Of a DNA stretch of 64,000 bases, positions 50,026-58,212 are shown in pieces. The translations under genes were made by a program, and so were the position numbers. Positions within the stretch are counted from its first letter, which is position 1. Each line of letters begins with the position of its first letter. The stretch comes from Kushneria phyllosphaerae (GTDB lineage: Bacteria > Pseudomonadota > Gammaproteobacteria > Pseudomonadales > Halomonadaceae). The stretch covers positions 20,246 to 84,245 of the forward strand of contig NZ_ONZI01000006.1 of assembly GCF_900312995.1 (NCBI RefSeq). Reading direction: 5' to 3'. The notes beneath the pieces were generated by a model. That model was not told the DNA's origin and searched no databases. It saw only the letters and a list, made by a program, of their open reading frames with translations.

Positions 50026-50160
50026 ATGAGCGAGGGCGTACTGCACTTTTTCTTTATTACGACAGGCGCGATCCTGACGCTTTTATTCTTCCCGCTGCTG
50101 GTCATGGTGCTTTTCAAAATACTGCGGCGCTGGCGCGAGGAAAAACGCTCTCGGCACTGA
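50026..50160 (+). CDS. Small single-pass membrane protein (44 residues), function unknown
   Basis: Begins MSEGVLHFFFITTGAIL and consists of one hydrophobic helix (about residues 6-32) followed by a basic tail (KILRRWREEKRSRH). ATG 50026 has GGGAG 5 bases upstream; an alternative ATG at 50014 would add four residues. Positive-inside rule predicts a cytoplasmic C-terminus. The overlapping 110-residue frame in another phase is less convincing because it lacks a ribosome site and looks compositionally random. Confidence 0.6.
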   Translation: MSEGVLHFFFITTGAILTLLFFPLLVMVLFKILRRWREEKRSRH

Positions 50161-50221
50161 AGGAAGCGCCGCAGTACTCAAAGCTCGGCATGTCGCAATG
50201 ACATGTGCGAGCTATGGCACT

Positions 50222-50632
50222 TTATCTGACCGTGACGACACGACAGGCAGCGCGATGATTGACTGCTGCGGAAACGCTGCCGCCCTTTTCGTTTGATGTC
50301 CTGCCCAGCCCCTTGTAGCCCATGATGATGGCATCGGCGTCTAACCGGTGCGCTTCACGCTCAATGACCTCGGCAGGGGTGCCCTTGCGAACAAGAATGC
50401 TGGTATCAAGGTCTGAAACGTCAATGGTCTCAAGCGCTGTTTGAATCAGCTGCATGGCAGCATCGTTTTGCGAAGGGCTCGTTACCAGAGAGTCGTCATT
50501 CTTTTCAGTAATGACCGGCACGTGTAGCAGATAAAGTCTGGCATGGTTGGCACGCGCCAGATGCGCGGCGATGTCCAGTGCCTTGTTGGCATTCCCGGAT
50601 CCATCCAGTGGTACGAGAATTGTGCGATACAT
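50222..50632 (-). CDS. Universal stress protein, UspA family
   Basis: 136 residues. Starts MYRTILVPLDGSGNANKAL and ends with an ATP-loop-like GYKGLGRTSNEKGGSVSAAVNHRAACRVVTV, i.e. G-x2-G followed by GS, which indicates the ATP-binding subclass. AGGAGG precedes the chosen ATG 50632; the longer frame (50659) overlaps that ribosome site and is rejected. Confidence 0.92.
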   Translation of the reverse strand: MYRTILVPLDGSGNANKALDIAAHLARANHARLYLLHVPVITEKNDDSLVTSPSQNDAAMQLIQTALETIDVSDLDTSILVRKGTPAEVIEREAHRLDADAIIMGYKGLGRTSNEKGGSVSAAVNHRAACRVVTVR

Positions 50633-50773
50633 CAATTGGCCTCCTGTTGTCCGTGTCATGTCACTGTCATCACGTGCTTCACAAATATAAAACTGAAGCC
50701 GTGTCTGTCATGGGGATCTGCCGTCATGCTCATGGAATCGGCATGGATAAGCCGTAATGAGAAGGGCAGATAC

Positions 50774-50802
50774 TAAAACGCCCGCACCTGAAGGGGCGGG
50801 CG
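50774..50802 (-). terminator. Rho-independent terminator of the DUF883-like gene
   Basis: Minus-strand CGCCCGC/GCGGGCG stem, extended inside by CCT/AGG pairing, followed by TTTTAG, 20 bases after the stop. Confidence 0.8.
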
Positions 50803-50821
50803 TACAGGGGGGCGTCACCAA

Positions 50822-51166
50822 TCAGAATCGACGACCCAGCAAAAGACCTGCCACCACGCCAATGGCAGCGCCTGCGCCAATATAGCTCCAGGCATTTTCA
50901 TGCACGTGGCGGTCCAGGTCTCGCGCGCCTTCTTCGGTCAGTTCCCAGGCGCGATGCCCTTCATCTTCTACCCGGTCACGAGCCTGATGCCAGCGTTGAC
51001 CCAGTTGATCACCGGCCCCCTTGAGACGACTGCGTACCTTTTGACCTGCTGAATCAAGCTCATCTTCATAACGCGCCAGTGCGCGCGCGCCTCGCTTGTT
51101 CAGCTCCTTTTCGTAATCCTTGAGTCGACGAGTAGCTCGGTTATCGCTGGATGAAAAAATGCCCAT
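50822..51166 (-). CDS. DUF883/ElaB-YqjD-like membrane-anchored protein
   Basis: 114 residues: a long charged helical region rich in Arg/Glu/Asp (about 10-85), then HENAWSYIGAGAAIGVVAGLLLGRRF, the C-terminal membrane anchor of the ElaB/YqjD/YgaM group. E. coli members bind ribosomes at the inner membrane in stationary phase under RpoS control; that function is inferred. GGAGG lies upstream of ATG 51166 and the gene is next to a universal stress protein gene. Confidence 0.8.
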   Translation of the reverse strand: MGIFSSSDNRATRRLKDYEKELNKRGARALARYEDELDSAGQKVRSRLKGAGDQLGQRWHQARDRVEDEGHRAWELTEEGARDLDRHVHENAWSYIGAGAAIGVVAGLLLGRRF

Positions 51167-51364
51167 CTGATGTCCTCCGTTGACGTGCTCAGGCTTGTTT
51201 CAGGTCACTACCGGACGTGCTCTGGTCAGTATAGGTCACTGAAAACGTGGGTGTCTTTCTGGTTTTTGCAGCGCCAGCCGCAGTTGTCGTGACCTGCGCT
51301 ACCTGATTGGACACTGTACCCAAGCGTAGTTCAGATCAAAACACTTAACCTGGTCTTCATGATG

Positions 51365-51394
51365 CTGACAACAGGCTGTCATACCTTGTATAAC
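51365..51394 (+). promoter_or_regulatory. Candidate upstream promoter of the sRNA locus
   Basis: CTGACA (51365-51370), 18-base spacer, TATAAC (51389-51394); five of six matches in each box. Transcripts from here would be about 320 bases long. Confidence 0.45.
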
Positions 51395-51470
51395 TGCTGC
51401 ACAGGAAAACGGTTTTTTTTAACTTCTCATGAGTTTTGAAAATTAAAAAACCGATTTTGTTTGAAAAATA

Positions 51471-51498
51471 TGGACAACAGTTCTACCAGTGTTACCAT
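51471..51498 (+). promoter_or_regulatory. Candidate proximal promoter of the sRNA locus
   Basis: TGGACA (51471-51476), 16-base spacer, TACCAT (51493-51498), preceded by an AT-rich UP-like tract. Gives a transcript starting near 51505. Confidence 0.4.
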
Positions 51499-51504
51499 CC
51501 TTAC

Positions 51505-51719
51505 ACCGCAGGGATGCAGACAGAAGGCAGGACGCTTTCGCCTCATCAGGAGCAGGATTTTCCAGGGAAGGAAAAGTGGTTGAAGACGCCATGGATGGCG
51601 CCTGATGCTGTCACTGATGACACCTGCAGATGACGTCCTGTCATCGTGCCTCTCGTTTTATCCTGATATCGCTTTAATATCATGGCTTCTGGCTGGCTTC
51701 GTTAATCGAGGCCTTTTTT
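51505..51719 (+). ncRNA. Candidate CsrA/RsmA-sequestering small RNA (CsrB/RsmZ-like)
   Basis: Seven GGA motifs occur in 84 bases (GGA at 51512, 51530, 51549, 51555, 51566, 51570 and 51593), most as AGGA or GGGA. Two match CANGGAYG, the CsrA binding consensus (51509-51516 and 51590-51597). Several sit in loops: GCA-GGGA-TGC at 51508-51517, AGGC...GCCT at 51525-51543, and CGCC-ATGGAT-GGCG at 51587-51600. Two more hairpins (51609-51622, 51629-51645) and a terminator follow. This layout is that of CsrB, RsmY and RsmZ, which titrate CsrA. The 5' end is approximate and no GacA box was found. Confidence 0.6.
51695..51719 (+). terminator. Rho-independent terminator of the candidate sRNA
   Basis: GGCTTCG/CGAGGCC stem (one T-G pair) with a TTAAT loop, followed by six T. 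No plus-strand protein gene precedes it, which supports an RNA gene. Confidence 0.8.
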
Positions 51720-51846
51720 ATGCCCGCGTTTTGGATCGCAGGCGCTCCGAGTCTCATATCGTAGGGGCATATAGTGATAGGGACGGTCTTCGAATCAGCG
51801 ATGGTCAGGCGTAACATTGTTCGCTTTATTCTCGGAGAGCGCTGTC

Positions 51847-52344
51847 ATGGGATCATTGCGTGTACGTGTCCAGATTGTGGATGCCCTGAATCGGCCCGTA
51901 GGCAGCGCACGTCGATGTGATATGCGCCGATTACAGATGTGGCATCGCGCGGTCTACATTTTTGTCGTCGATCAGCATGACAGGCTTTGCGTGCAGCGCC
52001 GCACACCCTGGAAGGACATTTTTCCGGGCTATCGCGACCTTTGTGCCGGTGGGGTAGTCGATGCCGGCGAATCCATGGCATTTGCCGCGCGTCGGGAGCT
52101 TCAGGAGGAGCTGGGACTGTCACTGGCGCTGAATTATTGCCTGAAACTTCATTTTGAAGAAGGCATGAATGCCTTTGGCAGTGTTTTTCTGGCGCGTTAT
52201 TACAATCAACCCATGACGCTTCAGCCCAGTGAAGTGTCAGGTATCGAGTGGCTGACGCTTGGTGAGGCGCTGGCGGTCGAGGATGCCACGCCTGATTCGC
52301 GCCGGGCCCTGAAAGTCCTTGTCGATCAGGGATTTTGGCTATAG
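51847..52344 (+). CDS. Nudix hydrolase, YfcD-like
   Basis: 165 residues with a complete Nudix box GGVVDAGESMAFAARRELQEELGL (G-x5-E-x7-RELxEELGL, about 76-98). The surrounding HRAVYIFVVD, VQRRTPWKDIFPGYRDLCAGG and FGSVFLARY resemble E. coli YfcD and IPP-isomerase-like Nudix proteins. Substrate unknown. ATG 51847 follows GGAGAG; the in-frame ATG at 51817 is less likely. Confidence 0.85.
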   Translation: MGSLRVRVQIVDALNRPVGSARRCDMRRLQMWHRAVYIFVVDQHDRLCVQRRTPWKDIFPGYRDLCAGGVVDAGESMAFAARRELQEELGLSLALNYCLKLHFEEGMNAFGSVFLARYYNQPMTLQPSEVSGIEWLTLGEALAVEDATPDSRRALKVLVDQGFWL

Positions 52345-52367
52345 ATGCCTGCCCGAGGGCAGGCATC
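52344..52367. terminator. Hairpin between convergent Nudix and dgcA genes
   Basis: GATGCCTGCC/GGCAGGCATC 10-bp perfect stem with a CGAG loop. There is no T-tract on either strand. Confidence 0.5.
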
Positions 52368-52375
52368 ATGCGCCA

Positions 52376-53353
52376 TCAGGCTTCGTGTGTTTCTCTCACC
52401 CAGCCATTGCGATAGTCGAGCGCCGGAATATCATCACCTGATAGCCAGATTGGGCCATCCAGATCAACGATGGCGGCGTGGGCGGCGACCGGCAGGGCTG
52501 CGCGCATGGCCATGGAAGTGCCCAGCATGCAGCCCACCATGATGGCCATATCATGCTGGCGAGCTTCATTGATCATGGCCAGGGCTTCGGTCAGGCCGCC
52601 GCTCTTGTCGAGCTTGATGTTGATCATCTCGTAGCGGTCACTCAGCAGGGCGATATCCTCCCGGGTGTGGCAGCTTTCATCGGCGCACAGTGCCACCGGG
52701 TGGGCAAAGTCGGCCAGTACACCATCCTCTCCGGCAGGCAAGGGCTGCTCGATCATTTCGACATCGAGTTGTGCCAGTGCCTGACAGTAGTTCTCCACGC
52801 TTTCCGGTGACCATGATTCGTTGGCATCAATAATGATGCGCGCGTTCGGAGCCGCGTCCCGCACGGCACGCACCCGCTCGACGACCAGTTCATCGTTGAG
52901 CTTGATCTTCAAAAGCTGCGCGCCCTGTGCCAGTTCCTGACAAGCCGCCTCGGCCATCTCTTCCGGTGTGGCGATAGAGATGGTGTGGGCCGTGACGATT
53001 TCCCGTCCGATTGGCGGGCCAAGACGCGCCGTCGGTGTCGTGCCTTCCATGGCGCACTCCAGTGACCACAGGGCGCAGTCCAGCGCATTGCGCGCAGGGC
53101 CCGCCGGCAGGCGCTCAAGCAGTGCCTTGCGATCAATACCCTGTTCGATGGCCAGCGATACTTCATCGATATCTGCCATGACCGACTCCGCGCTGTGGCC
53201 ATAGCGTGGGGTCGGCTTGCTTTCTCCTGTACCGACATACCCGTCCTGGTGGATCTCGACGCGGATCACCTCGATCGAGGTACTGGCACCACGAGCAATC
53301 ACGAACGGCCGATCCAGCTGCCATGTCTGGGTGTAGCGCTTGAGCGTACGCAT
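52376..53353 (-). CDS. dgcA: Enolase-superfamily racemase/epimerase, probable N-acetyl-D-glutamate racemase DgcA (or L-Ala-D/L-Glu epimerase)
   Basis: 325 residues of the muconate-lactonising/AEE subgroup: catalytic lysines K151 (LKIKL) and K247 (NIKLDKSGG), metal ligands in DANES (D176), EQPL (E202) and DES (D225), and GCMLGTS plus DLDGP for substrate. These are the residues of E. coli YcjG. The partner upstream is a DUF1611 protein, and in marine proteobacteria that pair is the DgcN-DgcA route in which DgcA racemises N-acetyl-D-glutamate. Start and upstream stop overlap by one base (TAATG). Confidence 0.82.
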   Translation of the reverse strand: MRTLKRYTQTWQLDRPFVIARGASTSIEVIRVEIHQDGYVGTGESKPTPRYGHSAESVMADIDEVSLAIEQGIDRKALLERLPAGPARNALDCALWSLECAMEGTTPTARLGPPIGREIVTAHTISIATPEEMAEAACQELAQGAQLLKIKLNDELVVERVRAVRDAAPNARIIIDANESWSPESVENYCQALAQLDVEMIEQPLPAGEDGVLADFAHPVALCADESCHTREDIALLSDRYEMINIKLDKSGGLTEALAMINEARQHDMAIMVGCMLGTSMAMRAALPVAAHAAIVDLDGPIWLSGDDIPALDYRNGWVRETHEA

Positions 53354-54387
53354 TACACGGCTCCTGTCGTAAAGGCGGCAACCAGTGGTTCGATGCCAAA
53401 GCGAATGGGGTCGGTGGCCGGGACGCCAAACTGCTGGCTCAATGACGAAAGCTCACGCCTGGCGGTCTCTTCATCCACCTGAGAAGTGTTGACGGAAAAG
53501 CCGGCGAGCTTCACATCACGATTGGTCACTCGAGCCGCACTCAGGTTGGCATCGATACATTCGGCCATATCAGGCATGGGGCGATTGGGCAGGTGGCGCA
53601 TATGGGGTCGGCCCAGTTCATGGCACATCACGATGTAGTCGGGCTGTGCCCCGTGTAGCAGGCCGAGACTGACGCCGGCATAGGCCGGATGAAACAGTGA
53701 ACCTTGACCCTCGATGATATCCCACTGAGCGTTGTCACCGGCCGGACTGAGCCACTCCACGGCACCAGAAATGAAATCGGCAATGACGGCATCGATGGCC
53801 ACGCCTTCACCGGCCACCAGCACGCCGCACTGCCCGGTGGCACGAAAGCGTGCCTTGAGTCCGGCGTTTTCGAGCCCACGCTGCAGAGCCAGTGAGCTGA
53901 ACATCTTGCCCAGCGAACAGTCGGTACCGATGGTCAGTATGCGCTTGCCGCTACGGGGTTCGCCGGTGCCCACCTCCAGCGGCGGGTGGCTGTGACGGAT
54001 GTCATGAAGTGTGACCCCATGCTCACGTGCCAGCTGTGCCACCCCTTCAATGGCATCAAGGCGCTGATGCATGCCGCTGGCCACGTCCATGCCGTGTTCG
54101 ATGGCCTGACAGATGACATCACGCCAGTGTGCCGGCAGCTTGCCGCCCGAGTTTGCCACGCCAATGACCAGTGTGCGTGCGCCACGAGCAACCGCTTCCT
54201 CGATGCTCAGATCCTCTATGCCAACGCTGGCGGTCTGCTCGGTCATGCGCAGTTGACCGACTGCCTTTTCAGGACGCCAGATCACTACGGCGCGAGCCAT
54301 CTTGGCCGACACGCTGTCTTCGATGTCGCCCAGAAACAGCAGGTAGGGTGAAACAATATCGGCAGGGCGGTAGGGCTGGCTTGTCAT
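53353..54387 (-). CDS. dgcN: DUF1611 family protein, probable D-glutamate N-acetyltransferase DgcN
   Basis: 344 residues: an N-terminal Rossmann-like domain (YLLFLGDIEDSVSAKMARAVVIWRPEK region; GVANSGGKLP) and a C-terminal P-loop-like domain with GTDCSLGKMFSSLALQRG and QWDIIEGQGSLFHPAYAGVSLGLLHG. DUF1611 proteins of this type N-acetylate D-glutamate in the DgcN-DgcA pathway. The ATG at 54387 is six bases after GGAG; a GTG one codon upstream is too close. A LysR-type dyad lies 77 bases upstream. Confidence 0.8.
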   Translation of the reverse strand: MTSQPYRPADIVSPYLLFLGDIEDSVSAKMARAVVIWRPEKAVGQLRMTEQTASVGIEDLSIEEAVARGARTLVIGVANSGGKLPAHWRDVICQAIEHGMDVASGMHQRLDAIEGVAQLAREHGVTLHDIRHSHPPLEVGTGEPRSGKRILTIGTDCSLGKMFSSLALQRGLENAGLKARFRATGQCGVLVAGEGVAIDAVIADFISGAVEWLSPAGDNAQWDIIEGQGSLFHPAYAGVSLGLLHGAQPDYIVMCHELGRPHMRHLPNRPMPDMAECIDANLSAARVTNRDVKLAGFSVNTSQVDEETARRELSSLSQQFGVPATDPIRFGIEPLVAAFTTGAV

Positions 54388-54463
54388 CACTGGCTCCGAA
54401 AAATGGGAATCGTGTCAGTGTCGACGATAATCGCCATAGCTTCGAATGCTGTTTTGTCGCTTC

Positions 54464-54484
54464 GGTATAACCATTGCGTATACC
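54464..54484 (-). promoter_or_regulatory. LysR-type operator upstream of dgcN
   Basis: Perfect dyad GGTATA-N9-TATACC containing the T-N11-A core of LysR-family boxes. It lies between the end of the LysR gene (7 bases away) and the dgcN start (77 bases), where an activator site for the operon is expected. Confidence 0.65.
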
Positions 54485-54490
54485 TGACGG

Positions 54491-55387
54491 CTAACTTGTC
54501 TGCCAACGCCGGGCATGAAGCGAGAGCTGTTCGATTAAAAGCGTTCGTAGTTGATGGGCAGCGTGAGGCTGAGGCACATGAAGTGCCCTTAACAGGGCCA
54601 CATTCATGTCCAGCGCTGGGGCCAGCGGCAATACCTGAAGCCGGTCGCGGTAACGCTCGGCCGTGAAAGGGTCAACGATGCCCGTGCCGCCGCCGGCAAT
54701 GACCAGCTCGGCAATCACGCTATAGGTCTTGACCCGCAGTCGCGCTGTCGGAGACAGACCCTCCGCCCTGAGGGCCTGGCCCAGCAGGGCGCCCAGGGGG
54801 TCATCTTCCGGCATCAGAATCAGGCCGTGGACATTGAGCCATTCAAGCGTTAAACGGGCCGGCGCACTCATCTCCGGTGGCAGAAGCGCCTTCATGGGTG
54901 CGCGCATCAGATGCTCGCACTCGATGCCTTCCGGTGCCGGTTGCTCAAATGCCAGTGCCATGTCCAGCCGATGCGCCAGCAGCTCATCGCACAGGGTGGA
55001 AAAGTGTGAGGTGACCAGCTCAATGCTTAGCGCCGGCAGCTGGCGTTGAAGGGCGATCAGGGCACTCGGCATGACCAGGTGACCTGGTGCATGGGAGGCT
55101 CCCAGGCGCAAGTGCTGGTCCACGCCATGGGAAAGCTGACGCCCCAGCTGATCCACCACATCCAGCTGTTTGACCGCCGCCTCGATGGCCGGCCACAGCC
55201 GGAGCGCTTCCGGGGTTGGGGTCAGCCCACGCGGATGGCGCTCGAACAAACGAACGCCCAGCGTGGTTTCGGCGTGCGCCAGCGTGCGCGTCACGTTGGG
55301 CTGGGAGACATTGAGCCGCCGGGCGGCAGCGCTGACGCTGCCACAGCTGATCAGGGCATGAAAGACTTCGATATGACGCAGTTTCAT
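54491..55387 (-). CDS. LysR-family transcriptional regulator, probable regulator of dgcNA
   Basis: 298 residues: N-terminal winged HTH (MKLRHIEVFHALISCGSVSAAARRLNVSQPNVTRTLAHAE as helices 1-3, about 1-60) and a two-lobed effector domain (about 90-290). Order and strand are lysR-dgcN-dgcA with a 103-base gap holding a T-N11-A dyad. By context it may be the counterpart of the D-glutamate-responsive DgcR. The inducer is not visible in sequence. Confidence 0.85.
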   Translation of the reverse strand: MKLRHIEVFHALISCGSVSAAARRLNVSQPNVTRTLAHAETTLGVRLFERHPRGLTPTPEALRLWPAIEAAVKQLDVVDQLGRQLSHGVDQHLRLGASHAPGHLVMPSALIALQRQLPALSIELVTSHFSTLCDELLAHRLDMALAFEQPAPEGIECEHLMRAPMKALLPPEMSAPARLTLEWLNVHGLILMPEDDPLGALLGQALRAEGLSPTARLRVKTYSVIAELVIAGGGTGIVDPFTAERYRDRLQVLPLAPALDMNVALLRALHVPQPHAAHQLRTLLIEQLSLHARRWQTS

Positions 55388-55670
55388 GTTGAGGCCAGGG
55401 TGGTAACGGATTTGGCCATGATGACCGCTGTCGGCTGCTCATGCATCCTCCTCCCGAGGCGGACGAGCCAGAGGTTCACCTCAGGGCTTGGCGCGCGGGC
55501 GCTTGCAGAGGGCTGTCTCTCACATACTGGTGACAAACAGGACAGAACGATAGACTCTTGTCAGCGTTTTGAAAGCACTGGCCTTTTGTACCAGGTTATG
55601 AAAACTTGTGCGCCGCAAAGGGGTTTTCGAGCCCAACGGTACCTACCCGATTCGACCATGGAGAATACAT

Positions 55671-58139
55671 GTGGCTTTAAAGAGGCTGTTTTACTGGCTT
55701 CGGCTGCCCCTGATGGTGCTTTTGCTGTGCACTGTCCCGGTTGCCGCAATGGCAGAGCCCCAAACGCAGGAAGCCGCTTCGCAGGCATCCGGTCAACCTT
55801 CTTATGCGGCGCTGGCGGATCTGCTTGAAAACGAGCAGACGCGTAACGAAATGATCTCGCAGCTGCGCAGTATCGCGCAGGGTGAGTCGCCGTCTTCCGA
55901 AGCCGCTCAGGCCTCCGGCGCCGCCGGTGTACCGGTTCAGGAGCAGTCTCTGGGCGGGCGCATTGCCGAGATGACGCAGGGCTTTGCCCAGGGCGTCGCC
56001 GAGGATGTGACCAATGCCATCGCCTCCTTCCGCACTGCCGGGGATGGTGAAGGGGCCGGCCTTCCATGGTCGCTCTGGGGCAGTATTCTGCTCGCCTTCG
56101 GGATTGCGGTGGTCTCGACGGTAGCCGCCTTTTATGTTTTCCGAATGCTGGTATCACGCATCTATCGTCGTATCAATGATTGGGTGGCCAGCAAGCCGGC
56201 ACCGTCTTCGGCGCCGCCGATCGAAGCAGGTGAAGACGACGACGTTCAGCAAACACTCGATGAAAGGGAGCAGAAACAGGCTGCCGGTGCTCTTTTGCGG
56301 CGCTGGGGTGCTGTCGTCGGCGCGCTTTTGATCGATGTCGTTGTGATCTTGCTGGCGGGTGCCGTGGGCTATGTGATCAGTCTGTTTTTTGCCGGCGAGG
56401 CTGGAGAAATCGGTCGGGCTGAATCGCTCTTTATCAACGCATTCGTTATTGTCGAAATCGTCAAGGCCTTGATCAGAATGGTGTTTTCCACGCGCTATGA
56501 CTCGCTGCGCCTTTTTGCGATGTCGAGCGAGACCGCGTCGTACTGGAACCGCTGGCTGGCGCGCGTGGTGGGTATTACCGGCTACGGCCTGATGGTAGCT
56601 GTCCCCATGGTCAACGCCATGCTGTCACCGGCAGCCGGGCAGATCGTCAGTCTGCTTGTCATGATTGGCGTCTACATCTATGCCGTGCGGGTGATTCTGA
56701 AAAACCGCAAGACGCTGCGCGACAATCTCAATGCCCGGGCAGACGAGACCAGCTTTGCCTTTTTCAGCACCCTGCTGCGTATTCTCGGTCGCACCTGGTA
56801 TCTGTTTGCGCTGGCCTATTTCACCGTCTTGCTGGTGGTCAGCCAGTTACAGCCGGCACAGGCCCTGCCCTTTATGGCACATGCCACCGTGCAGACCCTG
56901 TTGGCGGTCGGGATCGGCATTCTGATTTCCTCGATTCTCACCATCGCACTGGCGCGCCGCATTCACCTGTCCGATAGTCTGCGTGAGCGCCTTCCGATGC
57001 TGGAGGTACGCGTCAACTCCTACGTACCCAAGGCGCTTAGAGGTCTGCGTATCCTGCTGAGCATTTTCGTGGTACTGGTTGTGCTGGATGCCTGGCATGC
57101 CTTTGACCTGCCGGGTTGGCTTGCCTCGGACAGCGGTACAGAAACGATCGGCATGATCGTGCATGTTGCCATTATTCTGTTCATTGCCACGCTGATCTGG
57201 ACAGTGGTGGCAAGCTTCATTGAACACCGTCTGAGTGCGGCTTCTGCGCCAAGTGCCCGTGAGCAGACGCTGCTGTCTCTGTTTCGCAATGCGATCCTCA
57301 TTCTGATCGTGACCATGACGCTTCTGATCGTGCTCTCGCAGATTGGCATCAATATTGGACCGTTGATTGCCGGTGCCGGTGTGATCGGTCTGGCTATCGG
57401 ATTTGGGGCTCAAAAACTGGTGCAGGACATCATTACCGGGGTGTTCATTCAGCTTGAAAACGCCATGAATACCGGTGATGTCGTTGGTGTGGCAGGCCTG
57501 ACCGGCACGGCCGAGAAGATCACCATCCGTTCGGTGGGGCTCAGGACACTGGATGGTACCTTCCATGTGATCCCTTTCTCCTCGGTCGATACGGTGTCCA
57601 ACTACATGCGTGACTTTGCCTACCATGTGGGGGAGTACGGTATTGCCTATCGCGAGAATGTAGATGACGCCATTCATCACCTGCGCGAGGCCTTTGCCGA
57701 GCTGATGGATACCCCCGATCAGGCCGTCAATGTCATCGATGACATGGCTGTACCGGGCGTCATCTCACTGGCAGACAGCTCGGTCAATATCCGCATCATG
57801 ATCAAGACCAAGCCCGGTACGCAGTGGGGGGTTGGCCGTGCGTTCAATCGTCTGGTCAAAAAGCACTTCGATGCCGCCGGTATCGAGATCCCGTATCCGC
57901 ATACGACACTCTATTTCGGGCAGGACAAGAACGGTGGCGCACCGCCGGCCAACGTTCACGTGCTCGACGATTATGTGGTGGAGGAAGGCCAGGCCGGCGC
58001 GGCTGGTCAGACCCCCTCGCGCAAGGGCGCCAAAACCGTTTCCTCCGGACAGGCAGAGCGCAGCCGTCTGACAGAAAGCGAAAAGCTGCCGGATGAAGAT
58101 AACGATGAAAGCGAGGCTGACAACGACGTGGATCGTTAA
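55671..58139 (+). CDS. Large MscS-family mechanosensitive channel (YbiO-like)
   Basis: 822 residues. A signal peptide (ending VAAMAEP), a periplasmic Gln/Ser/Ala-rich domain, about eleven membrane segments, then the MscS core with GLAIGFGAQKLVQDIITGVFIQLE near 575-600, a beta domain (ITIRSVGLRTLDGTFHVIPFSSVDTVSNYMRD) and an acidic tail. Expected to release solutes on hypo-osmotic shock. GTG 55671 is chosen because GGAGA is 6 bases upstream and the signal peptide starts there. Confidence 0.9.
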   Translation: MALKRLFYWLRLPLMVLLLCTVPVAAMAEPQTQEAASQASGQPSYAALADLLENEQTRNEMISQLRSIAQGESPSSEAAQASGAAGVPVQEQSLGGRIAEMTQGFAQGVAEDVTNAIASFRTAGDGEGAGLPWSLWGSILLAFGIAVVSTVAAFYVFRMLVSRIYRRINDWVASKPAPSSAPPIEAGEDDDVQQTLDEREQKQAAGALLRRWGAVVGALLIDVVVILLAGAVGYVISLFFAGEAGEIGRAESLFINAFVIVEIVKALIRMVFSTRYDSLRLFAMSSETASYWNRWLARVVGITGYGLMVAVPMVNAMLSPAAGQIVSLLVMIGVYIYAVRVILKNRKTLRDNLNARADETSFAFFSTLLRILGRTWYLFALAYFTVLLVVSQLQPAQALPFMAHATVQTLLAVGIGILISSILTIALARRIHLSDSLRERLPMLEVRVNSYVPKALRGLRILLSIFVVLVVLDAWHAFDLPGWLASDSGTETIGMIVHVAIILFIATLIWTVVASFIEHRLSAASAPSAREQTLLSLFRNAILILIVTMTLLIVLSQIGINIGPLIAGAGVIGLAIGFGAQKLVQDIITGVFIQLENAMNTGDVVGVAGLTGTAEKITIRSVGLRTLDGTFHVIPFSSVDTVSNYMRDFAYHVGEYGIAYRENVDDAIHHLREAFAELMDTPDQAVNVIDDMAVPGVISLADSSVNIRIMIKTKPGTQWGVGRAFNRLVKKHFDAAGIEIPYPHTTLYFGQDKNGGAPPANVHVLDDYVVEEGQAGAAGQTPSRKGAKTVSSGQAERSRLTESEKLPDEDNDESEADNDVDR

Positions 58140-58160
58140 ATCGACGTGATCGTCAGCAAC

Positions 58161-58190
58161 AAAAAGGGCATCCAATGGATGCCCTTTTTT
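58161..58190 (+). terminator. Rho-independent terminator of the MscS gene
   Basis: AAAAAGGGCATCC/GGATGCCCTTTTTT with an AAT loop, 27 bases after the stop. Confidence 0.93.
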
Positions 58191-58212
58191 ATGTGCGCGT
58201 CATGTCAGTGAT

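Larger units (their letters stand above)
51167..51846. other. 680-base stretch without protein genes, holding a candidate sRNA locus
   Basis: The left third (51167-51360) shows nothing recognisable. AT-rich sequence runs from about 51400 to 51480. Two promoter-like pairs (51365-51394 and 51471-51498), a cluster of GGA motifs and a terminator (51695-51719) follow, all on the plus strand. Open frames at 51436-51633 and 51605-51814 lack ribosome sites and protein-like composition and are not accepted. Confidence 0.6.

Noticed and set aside
49869..50201. 110-residue frame starting in the acyltransferase terminator
   Set aside because: It begins inside a terminator, lacks a ribosome site, and competes with the better 44-residue membrane protein.
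51167..51470. Search for a GacA upstream activating sequence (TGTAAG-N6-CTTACA) before the candidate sRNA
   Set aside because: No convincing match was found; control by another regulator or a diverged box is possible.
51436..51814. Two short open frames in the sRNA stretch
   Set aside because: No ribosome sites, atypical composition, and they run across hairpins and the terminator.
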